Below are positions 50,301 to 60,200 of a DNA stretch of 60,941 nt, one piece after another. A program made the translations under genes and the position numbers. Source of the stretch: Collimonas silvisoli (lineage in GTDB: Bacteria; Pseudomonadota; Gammaproteobacteria; Burkholderiales; Burkholderiaceae_D); assembly GCF_018305005.1 (NCBI RefSeq), contig NZ_JAGQEG010000027.1:1-60941 (forward strand), given 5' to 3'. Under the pieces are notes generated by a model. It saw nothing but the letters and a program-made list of their open reading frames with translations. It searched no databases and was not told the DNA's origin. Within the stretch, counting starts at the first letter, position 1. Each line of letters starts with the position of its first letter.

Positions 50301-51341
50301 ACTGACTGGGGTTTCAAGGCGCAACGCTTCGGCAACGAGCTATTGAAGAAATTCGCCAGGAAGCAGACCAAGAAACCGCCGGCCACGGTCGGCAAGGCGC
50401 CGATCAAAGAGCAGGTGATCCACTTCATCAACAAGAAGATGCCGGGCAATCTGCCGAAGAAGACCGCGCGCGCATTGCTCGATATCGAAGACGACAAGAT
50501 CGTGCCGATCATCCGCGATCCGAAGAGCACCACCGCCGATACCGAAGCCGTGTTTTACTTCCCCGGCTGCGGTTCCGAGCGTCTGTTCTCGCAAGTGGGC
50601 TTGGCAACCCAGGCCATGCTGTGGCAGGTCGGGGTGCAAACCGTGCTGCCGCCGGGTTACCTGTGCTGCGGTTATCCGCAGCGCGGCTCCGGCGACTACG
50701 ACAAGGCCGAGAAGATCATCACCGACAACCGTGTGCTGTTCCATCGCATGGCGAACACCTTGAACTATCTCGACATCAAGACCGTGATCGTTTCTTGCGG
50801 TACTTGCTACGACCAGTTGCAGGGCTACCAGTTCGACAAGATCTTCCCGGGCTGCCGGATCATCGATATCCACGAATACCTGCTGGAGAAAAATCTCAAG
50901 CTGGAAGGCGTGACCGGCACTCGTTATATGTACCACGACCCTTGCCACAGCCCGATGAAATTGCAGGATCCGATGAAGACGGTGAATGCCTTGATCACTA
51001 CCGACAGCGGCGCCAAGATCGAGAAAAACGAGCGTTGTTGCGGCGAGTCCGGCACCTTCGGCGTGAGCCGTCCGGATGTTTCGACCCAGGTGCGCTTCCG
51101 CAAGGAAGAAGAGATGACCAAGGGCGCGGATAAGCTGCGCGCCGACGGTTTTGGCGGCGACGTCAAGATCCTCACTTCCTGCCCGTCTTGCCTGCAAGGC
51201 TTGTCGCGCTACAACGACGATTCCGGCACCACTGCCGACTACATCGTGGTCGAGATGGCGCGTCATCTGCTGGGCGAGAACTGGTTGCCGGATTATGTGG
51301 CGCGCGCCAACAACGGCGGTATCGAAAGGATCCTGGTGTAA
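47325..51341 (+). CDS. Large FAD-linked oxidase/Fe-S oxidoreductase (DUF3683, GlcD- and GlpC-like)
   Basis: A 1338-residue fusion. Residues ~1-150 are a DUF3683-type N-terminal domain. Residues ~190-480 are an FAD_binding_4 domain ([30 protein letters not shown]). An FAD-oxidase C-terminal domain includes [13 protein letters not shown] and [10 protein letters not shown] (~745-800). Two 4Fe-4S motifs follow ([23 protein letters not shown]; ~865-945), then two CCG heterodisulfide-reductase-type domains ([11 protein letters not shown] and [11 protein letters not shown]). The layout predicts a membrane-associated 2-hydroxyacid dehydrogenase, possibly D-lactate or glycolate, passing electrons to quinone. 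The substrate is inferred. The HIT gene starts two bases after the stop. Confidence 0.92.
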   Translation: MNAPVKIQALLSDAPHGATPTRLREIPYNYTSFSDREIVIRLLGEDAWHLLDELRVKRQTGRSARMLYEVLGDIWVVRRNPYLQDDMLDNPKRRQALIDALHHRLSEVDKRRIVTDQADIAEAPNDVEAKKRSENVEALLAAARKAIAAFSDEFRQTYDLRKRTNKILGRYTAKDNIKFDGLSRVSHVTDATDWRVEYPFVVLTPDSEDEMAGLVKGCIELGLTIIPRGGGTGYTGGAIPLTPLAAVINTEKLEQLGPVEMAVLPGLDKEYATIYSGAGVVTKRVSDAAEKAGFVFAVDPTSAEASCVGGNIAMNAGGKKAVLWGTALDNLASWRMVDPNGDWLDVTRLDHNLGKIHDTPLARFQLEWRHPAEKGRPSEKPFKTEILEIAGRVFRKEGLGKDVTDKFLAGLPGIQKEGCDGLITSGRWILHKMPKHTRTVCLEFFGQARDAIPSIVEIKDFLDAETRKGGAILAGLEHLDERYLRAVGYTTKSKRGVLPKMALFGDIVGDDENAVAQAASEVVRMANNRVGEGFVAVSAEARKKFWLDRARTAAIAKHTNAFKINEDVVIPLNRMGEYTDGIERINIELSVKNKLQLLDQLRDFFIKGNLPLGKSEDAEGEDISAAEMLEDRVHQAEQLIAAVQARWTYLLAHLDMPLAAAKETLAALGLDKLSAAFDQRLAQQPAATVFDVVQDRTVRVSWKQEVRAQLRQIFNGASFKLILDECNAIHKQVLRGRVFVALHMHAGDGNVHTNLPVNSDHYEMLQDAHAAVARIMTLARSLDGVISGEHGIGITKLEFLTEDEISDFRDYKLRVDPEGRFNKGKLLNLPGFEADLRNAYTPSFGLMGHESLIMQQSDIGDIANSVKDCLRCGKCKPVCATHVPRANLLYSPRNKILATSLLVEAFLYEEQTRRGISIKHWEEFEDVADHCTVCHKCVTPCPVDIDFGDVSMNMRNLLRKMNKKSFNPGTTAAMFFLNATDPATINMTRKVMTDWGFKAQRFGNELLKKFARKQTKKPPATVGKAPIKEQVIHFINKKMPGNLPKKTARALLDIEDDKIVPIIRDPKSTTADTEAVFYFPGCGSERLFSQVGLATQAMLWQVGVQTVLPPGYLCCGYPQRGSGDYDKAEKIITDNRVLFHRMANTLNYLDIKTVIVSCGTCYDQLQGYQFDKIFPGCRIIDIHEYLLEKNLKLEGVTGTRYMYHDPCHSPMKLQDPMKTVNALITTDSGAKIEKNERCCGESGTFGVSRPDVSTQVRFRKEEEMTKGADKLRADGFGGDVKILTSCPSCLQGLSRYNDDSGTTADYIVVEMARHLLGENWLPDYVARANNGGIERILV

Positions 51342-51343
51342 CC

Positions 51344-51778
51344 ATGACCATGACAGCCCATGCGGTCGATTGCGAACTGTGCAGCGGCGACGGTGGAGAA
51401 ATTCTCCACCGCGCCGAGAAATTCCGCGTGGTGCTGGTTGACGATCCGCTGTATCCGGGCTTCTGCCGTGTCATCTGGCATCGGCACGTCAAGGAAATGA
51501 CGGACTTGTCGGCGGCTGACCGCAATCAATTCATGGATGCGGTGTGGACAGTTGAAACCGCCGTGCGCAACATCATGCTGCCGGAAAAAATCAACCTGGC
51601 CTGCCTCGGCAACATGACGCCGCATCTGCATTGGCATGTGATTCCACGTTATCTCGACGATGCGCATTTCCCCAGTCCGGTATGGGCGCAAGCCCGGCAC
51701 CAGCCTTCGCCATTAGTTCTGGAGCAGCGGCAGGCTTTGCTGGTCGCCTTGCGCTCGGCGATCTCCGAGCAGTTTTAA
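51344..51778 (+). CDS. HIT-family nucleotide-binding protein
   Basis: A 144-residue HIT protein. The histidine triad is HLHWHVIPR near residue 90, and CELCSGDGGEIL lies near the N-terminus. It is a probable nucleotide hydrolase or transferase (AMP-lysine or dinucleotide type). It starts at ATG 51344, two bases after the FAD/Fe-S gene, and DUF971 follows by 20 bases, so the three form an operon. Confidence 0.92.
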   Translation: MTMTAHAVDCELCSGDGGEILHRAEKFRVVLVDDPLYPGFCRVIWHRHVKEMTDLSAADRNQFMDAVWTVETAVRNIMLPEKINLACLGNMTPHLHWHVIPRYLDDAHFPSPVWAQARHQPSPLVLEQRQALLVALRSAISEQF

Positions 51779-51798
51779 TTCTCTATTCAGGCCATCCA

Positions 51799-52230
51799 AT
51801 GACCGGCTCCAAACAATCAGCACCGGCGCCTGTGCCGGTGTCATTCACAGTACATAAGCAATCGTGCAAGCTGGAAGTTGCCTTCGATGACGGCGCGGTT
51901 TTTTCGCTGCCGTTTGAATTGATGCGCGTTTATTCGCCATCCGCCGAAGTAAGCGGCCATGGTCCGGGACAAGAGGTATTGCAAACCGGTAAGCGCAATG
52001 TCGAAATGGCCGCACTTGAACCGGTTGGCAACTATGCGGTCAAGCCGGTCTTTTCAGACGGCCACGTCAGCGGCATCTATACCTGGGCCTATCTGTACAA
52101 GCTGGGGCGCGATCAAGAGGTGATGTGGGAGGACTACCTGCAGCGTCTGGAAGCCGCCGGCCATACGCGGGAAGCGGGCCGCGACCTGCCCATGACAACC
52201 AAGACCGCGGGCGGCCATGGCTGTGCGTAA
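51799..52230 (+). CDS. DUF971 protein (gamma-butyrobetaine hydroxylase-like N-terminal domain)
   Basis: A 143-residue DUF971 protein starting at ATG 51799 (MTGSKQSAPAPVPVSF). The domain spans ~18-110: LEVAFDDGAVFSLPFELMRVYSPSAEV, then EPVGNYAVKPVFSDGHVSGIYTW. The C-terminal tail ends GGHGCA. In many betaproteobacteria it directly precedes ubiE; here it is followed instead by a two-partner secretion locus. Confidence 0.9.
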   Translation: MTGSKQSAPAPVPVSFTVHKQSCKLEVAFDDGAVFSLPFELMRVYSPSAEVSGHGPGQEVLQTGKRNVEMAALEPVGNYAVKPVFSDGHVSGIYTWAYLYKLGRDQEVMWEDYLQRLEAAGHTREAGRDLPMTTKTAGGHGCA

Positions 52231-52467
52231 TTAAGCCGGAATTTAAAGGCATCAAATCTCTTGGGTGCGCGAGCATTGCTCGCCACTCCTTCGCAAAAAA
52301 ACAATCACCATCATTCGATAACGATCGCTCATCGGTAAAGTGTTTGAGAGATTCGACATCTGCAGCTTTTTCAGATAACCCCTAATCAAAAATAAGATAA
52401 TTCTCATATCCAAACGGAAAGCCACTTTGTAGGGTGTTAGTTTGCATCTTTACAACGAAAGCGCCAA
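52231..52467. other. Intergenic region before the two-partner secretion genes
   Basis: It contains a 6-base stem-loop GCGAGC-ATT-GCTCGC (52269-52283) without a U-run, a weak candidate terminator for DUF971. An AT-rich stretch (52386-52420) has a GATAATTCTCAT segment faintly like a half Fur box. Promoter assignment is uncertain. Confidence 0.4.
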
Positions 52468-54234
52468 ATGGAAAAGCGTGCTGCATGCGCCGGCGTTAGT
52501 GAACACCTGCCGGCACTTGCATTGAGCGTAGGACTCGCTCTCTTCATCGCAAGCACCAGCTCTGTCGCTAACGCCCAAACAATTCAAACTCCCGCCAGCG
52601 AAGAGCAACGCCGCCGCAGCCAGGCCGAGGCAGAGGAGCGCCAGCGGCAATTGCAAGCGCCGAATATCGATCTGCAAGGCGCGGCGCCGGTGGCAGCCGC
52701 CGACACGCTGGTGCTGCCGGCCGAATCTCCCTGCTTTCCGATTCAACAGTTTGTCCTTGACGTCCCGCACCAGCTATCACCGGCCATCCGTTTCGCCGGC
52801 GCCAGCGATTTACCGCATGATCCCTTCCGCTTTGCCCAAGACTACCTGAATCAATACACGGGCGCCTGCATCGGCAAAGACGGCTTGAATCTGATCGTCA
52901 AACGTTTGACCGGCCTGATCTTGAGCAAAGGCTACAGCACCACGCGCATCGGCGTCCCCGAGCAGGATCTGGCCGGCGGCACGCTGGCACTGACGCTGGT
53001 GCCCGGCGTGATCCGCGCCATCCGCTTTACCGATCCGGCTGGCACCTGGAAAAACGCCTTCCCCACCGGCCCCGATCAGTTGCTCAATCTGCGTGATCTG
53101 GAACAAGGCCTGGAGCAGATGAAGCGCGTCCCGAGCCAGGATGTCGATATGCAAATCGTGCCTGGTGAAATTCCAGGCGAGAGCGATGTGGTGATCGAAG
53201 TCAAACGCGGCAAACCGTGGAAATTGAGCGGCACGCTCGATGACAGCGGCGCGAAAGGCACCGGCAAGCTGCAAGCCGGAATTAATCTAGCCATCGACAA
53301 TCCGCTGGGTCTCAACGACCTGTTCAATCTCGGCCTCAGCACCGACGCTGACCGCAAAGCCGGCCAGCGCGGCACCAGCGGCAGCAATATCTACTATGCA
53401 ATTCCAGCCGGCTACTGGAACTTTGCCGTATCCGGCAGCAGCTACGATTATCACCAGCAAATTGCCGGCAACAATCAAGACTTCATTTCCAGCGGCAAGT
53501 CGCGCAACCTGGAATTCAAGATCGCGCAGTTATTCCAACGCAATCAGGCGCAAAAGAATAGCTGGCAATTCAAGCTCGGCAAGCGCTGGAGCAAGGCCTT
53601 CATCGACAATACCGAAATCGATGTGCAAAAGCGCAATACCACCTTGGCCGAGTTGGCCTGGCTGCATAGACATTATTTCGGCGTCGCGCAATTGGATCTG
53701 ACGCTGGCCAATCGCTGGGGCGTCTCCTGGTTCAACGGCCAGGGCGACGCCGCTGCGCGCACCGCGGACGATCCAAGCTTCCGCTACACCCTGCAAACCA
53801 TCGACGCAACGTTAAGCGCCCCATTTCAAATCGCCGGTCAAGCGCTGACTTACATCGGCACTCTGCGCGGCCAGACCACCCGTTCGCGCTTGCACCTGAC
53901 CGATCAATTCAGCATCGGCGGACGTTATACGGTGCGCGGCTTTGACGGCGAGCTGACCTTGGCTGCCGAGCGCGGTTTCTTCATGCGCAACGAACTCGTC
54001 GCGCCGCTGGCGCAAAGCGCGCAATCCGCTTACATCGGTCTCGACTATGGCCAGGTCTATGGCCCCAGCGTCCAGTACCTGATCGGCAACAAGCTGGCTG
54101 GCGCCACTGTCGGCCTGCGGGGCGGTCTGTTCGGCCTGAGTTACGACGTGTTTTCCAGCTGGTCGCTCTACAAACCGCAAGAGTTTCGCACGGCCGCACC
54201 GGCCATTGGCGTCAACCTGGCTTATCAATATTAA
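52468..54234 (+). CDS. TpsB-type outer-membrane transporter (FhaC/ShlB/CdiB family)
   Basis: A 588-residue protein. A signal peptide covers ~1-36 (ending SSVANAQ), then a charged periplasmic helix (EEQRRRSQAEAEERQRQLQ), two POTRA domains (~85-240), and a 16-strand beta-barrel. The TpsB barrel motif VRGFDGE is in GGRYTVRGFDGE (~485-496). The C-terminal residue is aromatic (NLAYQY). It secretes the exoprotein encoded 63 bases downstream by recognising its TPS domain. Confidence 0.93.
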   Translation: MEKRAACAGVSEHLPALALSVGLALFIASTSSVANAQTIQTPASEEQRRRSQAEAEERQRQLQAPNIDLQGAAPVAAADTLVLPAESPCFPIQQFVLDVPHQLSPAIRFAGASDLPHDPFRFAQDYLNQYTGACIGKDGLNLIVKRLTGLILSKGYSTTRIGVPEQDLAGGTLALTLVPGVIRAIRFTDPAGTWKNAFPTGPDQLLNLRDLEQGLEQMKRVPSQDVDMQIVPGEIPGESDVVIEVKRGKPWKLSGTLDDSGAKGTGKLQAGINLAIDNPLGLNDLFNLGLSTDADRKAGQRGTSGSNIYYAIPAGYWNFAVSGSSYDYHQQIAGNNQDFISSGKSRNLEFKIAQLFQRNQAQKNSWQFKLGKRWSKAFIDNTEIDVQKRNTTLAELAWLHRHYFGVAQLDLTLANRWGVSWFNGQGDAAARTADDPSFRYTLQTIDATLSAPFQIAGQALTYIGTLRGQTTRSRLHLTDQFSIGGRYTVRGFDGELTLAAERGFFMRNELVAPLAQSAQSAYIGLDYGQVYGPSVQYLIGNKLAGATVGLRGGLFGLSYDVFSSWSLYKPQEFRTAAPAIGVNLAYQY

Positions 54235-54297
54235 TCACCCGACTTTCCCTGCCTGACACCGCATCAACCGCATCAATTGATATGAATTGGAACATGT

Positions 54298-57200
54298 ATG
54301 AATAAGCTAGCTTACCGCGTCATTTTCAATAAAAACCGTGGCATGTTGATGGCGGTTGCAGAGAGCGTGTCCAGCCAGGGGAAGGGCCGCGCGGCAGGCG
54401 GTGCATCAGGGGCAAGCAGTTCAGTGTTGATGCGCCTGGTGCATTTGGGGGTGGCGATTGCGGCGCTATTCGGCGGCGTCGCCGTGGTGCAGGCGCAAAT
54501 GGTGGCGTATAAAAGCGGCGGCCCCCAGCCGATTCCTGCTATCAACCAAACCGCCAACGGCCGGCCGCTGGTGCAGATCGTCACACCGAATGCGGCAGGC
54601 GTCAGCCATAATCGCTACGACCGGTACAACGTCGACAGCAAAGGCGTCATCCTCAACAACGCCCGCACCGTCACCCAGACCCAGTTGGGCGGCCTGGTCG
54701 ACGGCAATCCGAACCTGGCCAATGGCAGCGCCCGCCTCATCCTCAACGAGGTCATGGGCAGCGGCCGCAGCCAGTTGAACGGTTATACCGAAGTGGCCGG
54801 CCAGCGCGCCGAAGTGATCATTGCCAATCCGAACGGCATCACCTGCTCCGGCTGCGGTTTTATCAATACTTCACGCGGCGCGCTCACCACTGGCAGGCCG
54901 CTGTTCGGCGGCGACGGCAGCCTGAATGCGTTTCGCGTCACGCGTGGCGATATTCAGATTAACGGCCTCAATGGCGCCAACACCGATCAATTGGATCTGA
55001 TTGCCCGCAGTGTGCAAGTCAACGGCCAATTGTGGGCGAATCAACTGAACGTTTTTAGCGGCAGCAATCAAGTCAGATACGCCGATCTGGACGTAATCGT
55101 CATCCAGGGTGAAGGCGCGCAGCCGACCGTCGGCATCGATGTCGCGCAACTGGGCGGGATGTATGCCAACAAGATCCGTCTGATCGGCACCGAAGCCGGG
55201 GTCGGCGTTGCCAGCCTTGGCACGATTAGCGCGCAAGCCGGCGATCTCCAGCTCGACAGCCGGGGAAAAATCACCCTCGCCGGCAAGACCAATGCCAGCG
55301 GTCAGGTCACCATCCACAGCGCCGATTCCGTGATCAATGCCGGCACGCTGTACGGCCAGCAAGCCGTGCAACTCTCCAGTGACGGGCAGATTGCCAACAG
55401 CGGCACGATGGCGGCACAGGGCGACCTGACACTGTCCGCCGGCAGCATCAACTCAAGCGGCGTGCTGGGCGCCGGAATTGACGCCAACAGCCAGGCGACG
55501 CAAGCCGGCAGTTTGCATCTGGCCGCCGCCGCCGGCATTACGGCCACCGGCCAAAACATCGCCGGCGCGAATGTCGCCATCGACGGCGCCAGCCTGAATC
55601 TCGTCAATGCACGCACCAGCGCCGCCGGCAGCATCACGCTGACCGCGCGCGCCGGCGATATCGACCATAGCGGCGGCAATTTGCAAGCGGCGGGCGCTGC
55701 CGCCATCAGCGCCGCCGGTGCTGTCATCAACAATCATGGTCTGATCAATGTCTCGCAACTGACCAGCAACTCCGCCAGCTTGTCCAATAGCGGCGGCACA
55801 TTGAATCAATCGGGCAGCGGCGCCACCGGCATCACCACCACCGGCTCACTCAACAACAACGGCGGCGCAATTACCACCAATGCCCAAAACCTCAACCTGC
55901 AAGCCGGTAGCCTGAGCAACGACGCCGGCGCCATCAATCACGCCGGATCGGGCACGTTGACAATCAATACCGGCGCACTGAGCAACATCGCCGGCAATGC
56001 GGCCTCCAATGGCCAATTGGCGCTGACTGCGGCCAGCATCAACAATCAGCGCGGCAGCCTGTCCGCCGCCGGCGGCAGTGTCTTGCACAGCACGGGCGCC
56101 ATCGGCAATCAGCAAGGCGTGATCCAAGCCGGCAGCGGCTTGACCATCGCCGCCGGCGATATCGATAACGGCGCCGGCCGCATCACGTCGTTGAATGCAG
56201 ATGGACTGGTGTTGAGCGCCAGCGGGCAACTGACTAACGCCGCCGGCGGTGTCATCGGCGGCAACGGCGATGTCACAGTGACTGCGGCCAACGCCAATAA
56301 CGCCGGTAGCATTACCGCCAGCCGCAACCTCACCGCCAACATCGGCAACCTGCTCGATAACAGCCGTGGCCGCCTGGCCGCCGGCAGCGCACTGCAAGCC
56401 AATGCGGCTGCTTTCAAGAACAATGGCGGCGTGGTGGATGCGGCAACCGTCGCCTTGACTATGAAGCAGCTCGATAACGCTCATGGCAAGATCAATGCCG
56501 ATCAACTGACGATCCGCAGCAACAGCCTGAACAATCAAGCCGGTCAGATTGCCCAGTTTGGCACTGACGCCAACGTCATCGATGTCGCAGAGATCCTCGA
56601 CAACAGCAACGGCGGCGTGATCCAGACCAACAGCGCCGATCTGACGCTGACGCCTCGGCAACTCAACAACGCCGGCGGCACGATCGCGCTCGCCGGTACC
56701 GGCAAACTGAAGGTTAGCGTCAACAACGGTCAGGCCGCATTACAGAACCAGGGCGGCAGCATCGGCAGCAACGGCCAGGTTTCGGTGATTGCCGGCAGCA
56801 TCGACAATCGCAGCGGGACGATATTTTCCCAAGCACAAGCTGAGATTGTTGCCACCCAAGGCGATATCGACAACAGCGCCGGCGCCTACCTCGGCGGCAG
56901 CCAATTAACGGTGCGGGCGGCAGGCAGCATCAACAACAGCGCCGGTAAAATCGAGGGCCTCAAGAGCGGCCTGGCCATCCGCGCCAACAGCCTCAACAAC
57001 GCCGCCGGCACCGTGCAAAGCGTGGCAGCCGCACCGCTCAGCATCATGCTTGCGCAAGATATCAACAATGGCGTGGCCAATGGCGTCGGCGGCTTTATCG
57101 GCAGCGCCGGCGCCTTCCATCTCCATGCAGGAACCATCGACAACAGCGGCGGCACGCTCTATGCCAAAGACGATCTGACACTGCAGTCAGACGGCCAATT

Positions 57201-60200
57201 GATCAATGCCGACGGCGTGATCCAGAGCGCCGCCAGTCTGAGCGCTGCCGCCGCCGGCGCCGTGCGCAACGACCATGGCCGCATCGAAGCCAATGGCGGC
57301 AACGCCACGCTGACCGTATCGGGCAGCAGCATCGACAACAGCGCAGGCCGCATCGCCAACAGCGGCAGCGGCCTCACCCGGATCGACGGCGGCAGCCGGA
57401 TCACCAATACCAATGCCGCCAATACGGCTGAGCGCGGCGCCATCGGCGGCAATGGCGATGTGCTGCTGAGCAGTGCGTATCTGGACAACAGCCAGTACGG
57501 CCAGATCATCGCCGCCGGCAACCTCACCTTGAACCACGGCAGCGCGCTCAATAACAATGCCGGCAAGTTGTACGCCGGCAGACATCTGCAATTGGACCAG
57601 GCCGGCGCAAGACTGAGCAATATCGACGGCAACATTGGCGCTGCCGGCGATATCGACATCAGCGTCGCCAGCCTCGACAACTTGTCCGGCCTGATCGGCA
57701 GCAGCGCTGGCACTGGCGCCGGCGGCGATATCACGTTAGCGAGCAGCGGCGCCGTCAACAATAGCGCCGGCACGCTCGGCAGCAACCGCAATCTGCGCCT
57801 CACCGCCAACACCTTGCTCGGCAACGGCAAAGTCATCGCCGCCCAAGACGCCAGCATCAGCCTGCAAGGCGATTACGCCAATACCGCCGGCAACACGCTC
57901 AGCGCCAACCGCGATCTGACCTTGTCGATTACCGGCGATCTGACCAACACCGGTAATCTGGAGGCGGTACGCAATGTGACGCTGAACGCCGCCAACGTCA
58001 ACAACCAGGCCAGCGGCTTGATCAACGCCGGCGAAGGCGCCACGGTGATCCATGCCGCCAACAGCATCACCAACACCGGCCGCATCTACGGCACCGAGAT
58101 TGCTATCGGTGCGCAGACGCTGAGCAATGATGTCGACGCCGCTGGCATGCAAGCCGGTGTGATTGCCTCGCGCAACACGCTGCAGATTGGCGCACAGAGC
58201 ATCACCAATCGCGAACATGCGCTGATCCAAAGCCTGGGCGACATGACCCTGGGCGGTGCGCTGGACGCCGACAACAATGTCGGCGGCAACGCCGTCAGCA
58301 TCCTCAACGCCTCGGCCACCATCGACGCCGGTGGCGCGCTGACGCTGCACACTGCCGCACTGACAAACCGCAACGATCATTTCAGCACCGAGTTGCAGAT
58401 AGATGAGACTAAAACCAAGCGCGTCATCGAATACAGCCCCGTGAGCGCGCCCGGTGTCTGGTTCGCAGCGGATCAAGTCACCTGGGGCGATAGCGGCGAC
58501 GGCGGGATTGTGCTGATCCTGCCCGGCAACTGGCGCAACGAGCGGTTTCACAAACGGGATTACACCCAGATTGTCCAGCAAAGCGTAGTCAAGACCAGCG
58601 ACCCCGGCAAGATCACCTCGGGCGGCAACATGGTCCTGTCCGGCACGGTCACCAACGACAAGAGCACCATCATTGCCGGCGGCAGCATCACCGGCCATAC
58701 CGGCGACATCAATAACCTCGGGGCGACAGGGGAAACCGTCACCACCAATCATATGACTGCAGGAGAGAACTACGAACACTGGGTCAGCGGCCACCCGCAT
58801 CGGAACCACTACCGCTACGTTAACGGCAGCCCCGACGCCTTCGAAGTGGAGCTGTCGAGGTTGCCGCTGGCGCTGCAAGTCTGGACCAGACAAGAGCACA
58901 CCCGCCCCGCCACCGGCCCCAACCAGGCCATCGGCAATACGGTGGCCAACAACGCCGTGCCTACCATCAACGGCAGCACCCTGTCTGACAACCGTCCCGG
59001 CAAGAGCGTCGGCCCAGGCAGCGCCAATGCGATCGACGGCGCCAGCGGCAATGCCGGCGCCGTTGCCGAGACCGCCGGCAGCAATCAAACCGTCGGCACG
59101 CCTGCCTCTGCGTTGCCGAATCTGGTGCTGCCGAACAGCCAGTTGTTTACGGTGCAGTCACAACCGGACCAACCCTACCTGATCGAAACCGACCCCAAAT
59201 TCACCAACTACAAAACCTTCATTTCCAGCGACTATTTATTAGGCCGCCTCTCGCTCGATCCGCAGAAAGTGCAAAAGCGCCTGGGCGATGGGTTCTATGA
59301 ACAGAAGCTGATCAACGACCAGATTGCCCAGCTCACCGGCAAACGTTTCCTGGACGGCTACGCCAGCAACGAAGCCCAGTACAAGGCCTTGATGGAAGCC
59401 GGCGTTGCCAGTGCGGCGCAATTCCAGCTCACCCCCGGGATTGCCTTGAGCGCAGCGCAGGTGGCGGCGCTGACCTTCGACATGGTCTGGCTGGTCGAAC
59501 AAGAGGTGACGCTGCCCGACGGCAGCCGCACCAAAGTGCTGGCGCCGGTAGTCTATCTGAGCCGCGCCAGCGCCGAGGACATCGCCCCCACCGGCGCGCT
59601 CATCTCCGGCAAGGATATCGATCTGACCATCAACGGCAACCTGCACAACGGCGGCACGCTGCAAGCATCGAACAAGCTGATCGTCAAAGCCAACGATATC
59701 GTCAACAGCGGCGATATCCGCAGCACCGGCAAGGATGGCAGCACTATTCTTGTCGCGCAAAACGACATCCTCAACAATGGCGGCAGTATCGCCGGCCACC
59801 GTGTCGGCATCCTGGCTGGGCGCGATGTGGCGATGAGTACCGCCGCCAGCTCTGTCACTGGCGCCCACGGCACGAATACGACATTGGGACGGGTTGCCAG
59901 CGTCACCGCCGATCAGTTATCGGTGCAAGCCGGGCGCGACCTCAATCTGGCCGCGACCGCCATCAACGCCACCGGCGACGCCGTCCTGGCCGCCGGCCGT
60001 GACCTGAACCTGAGCGCAGTCGATACCCGAAGCAGCTACAACGCCACCTATGACAACGACAATCACCTGTATCAAACACAGACCCAAGTCAACGGCAGCG
60101 CCATCAACGCCGGCGGCAAGCTGGCCCTGATCGCCGGCCAGGATATCAACGCCGCAGCAGCCTACGCCAATGCCGGCGGCCAGTTGGTGGCCGCCGCCGG

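Noticed and set aside
52386-52420. Fur box before the TpsB gene
   Set aside because: Only a half-site-like match (GATAATTCTCAT) is seen; agreement with the 19-base consensus is too weak to claim.
55846-59088. Several long antisense open frames (up to 450 codons) opposite the exoprotein gene
   Set aside because: They arise from the repetitive GGC/AAC/GCC-rich codons of the beta-helix. Their products are low-complexity Ala/Gly/Val-rich strings with no family features.
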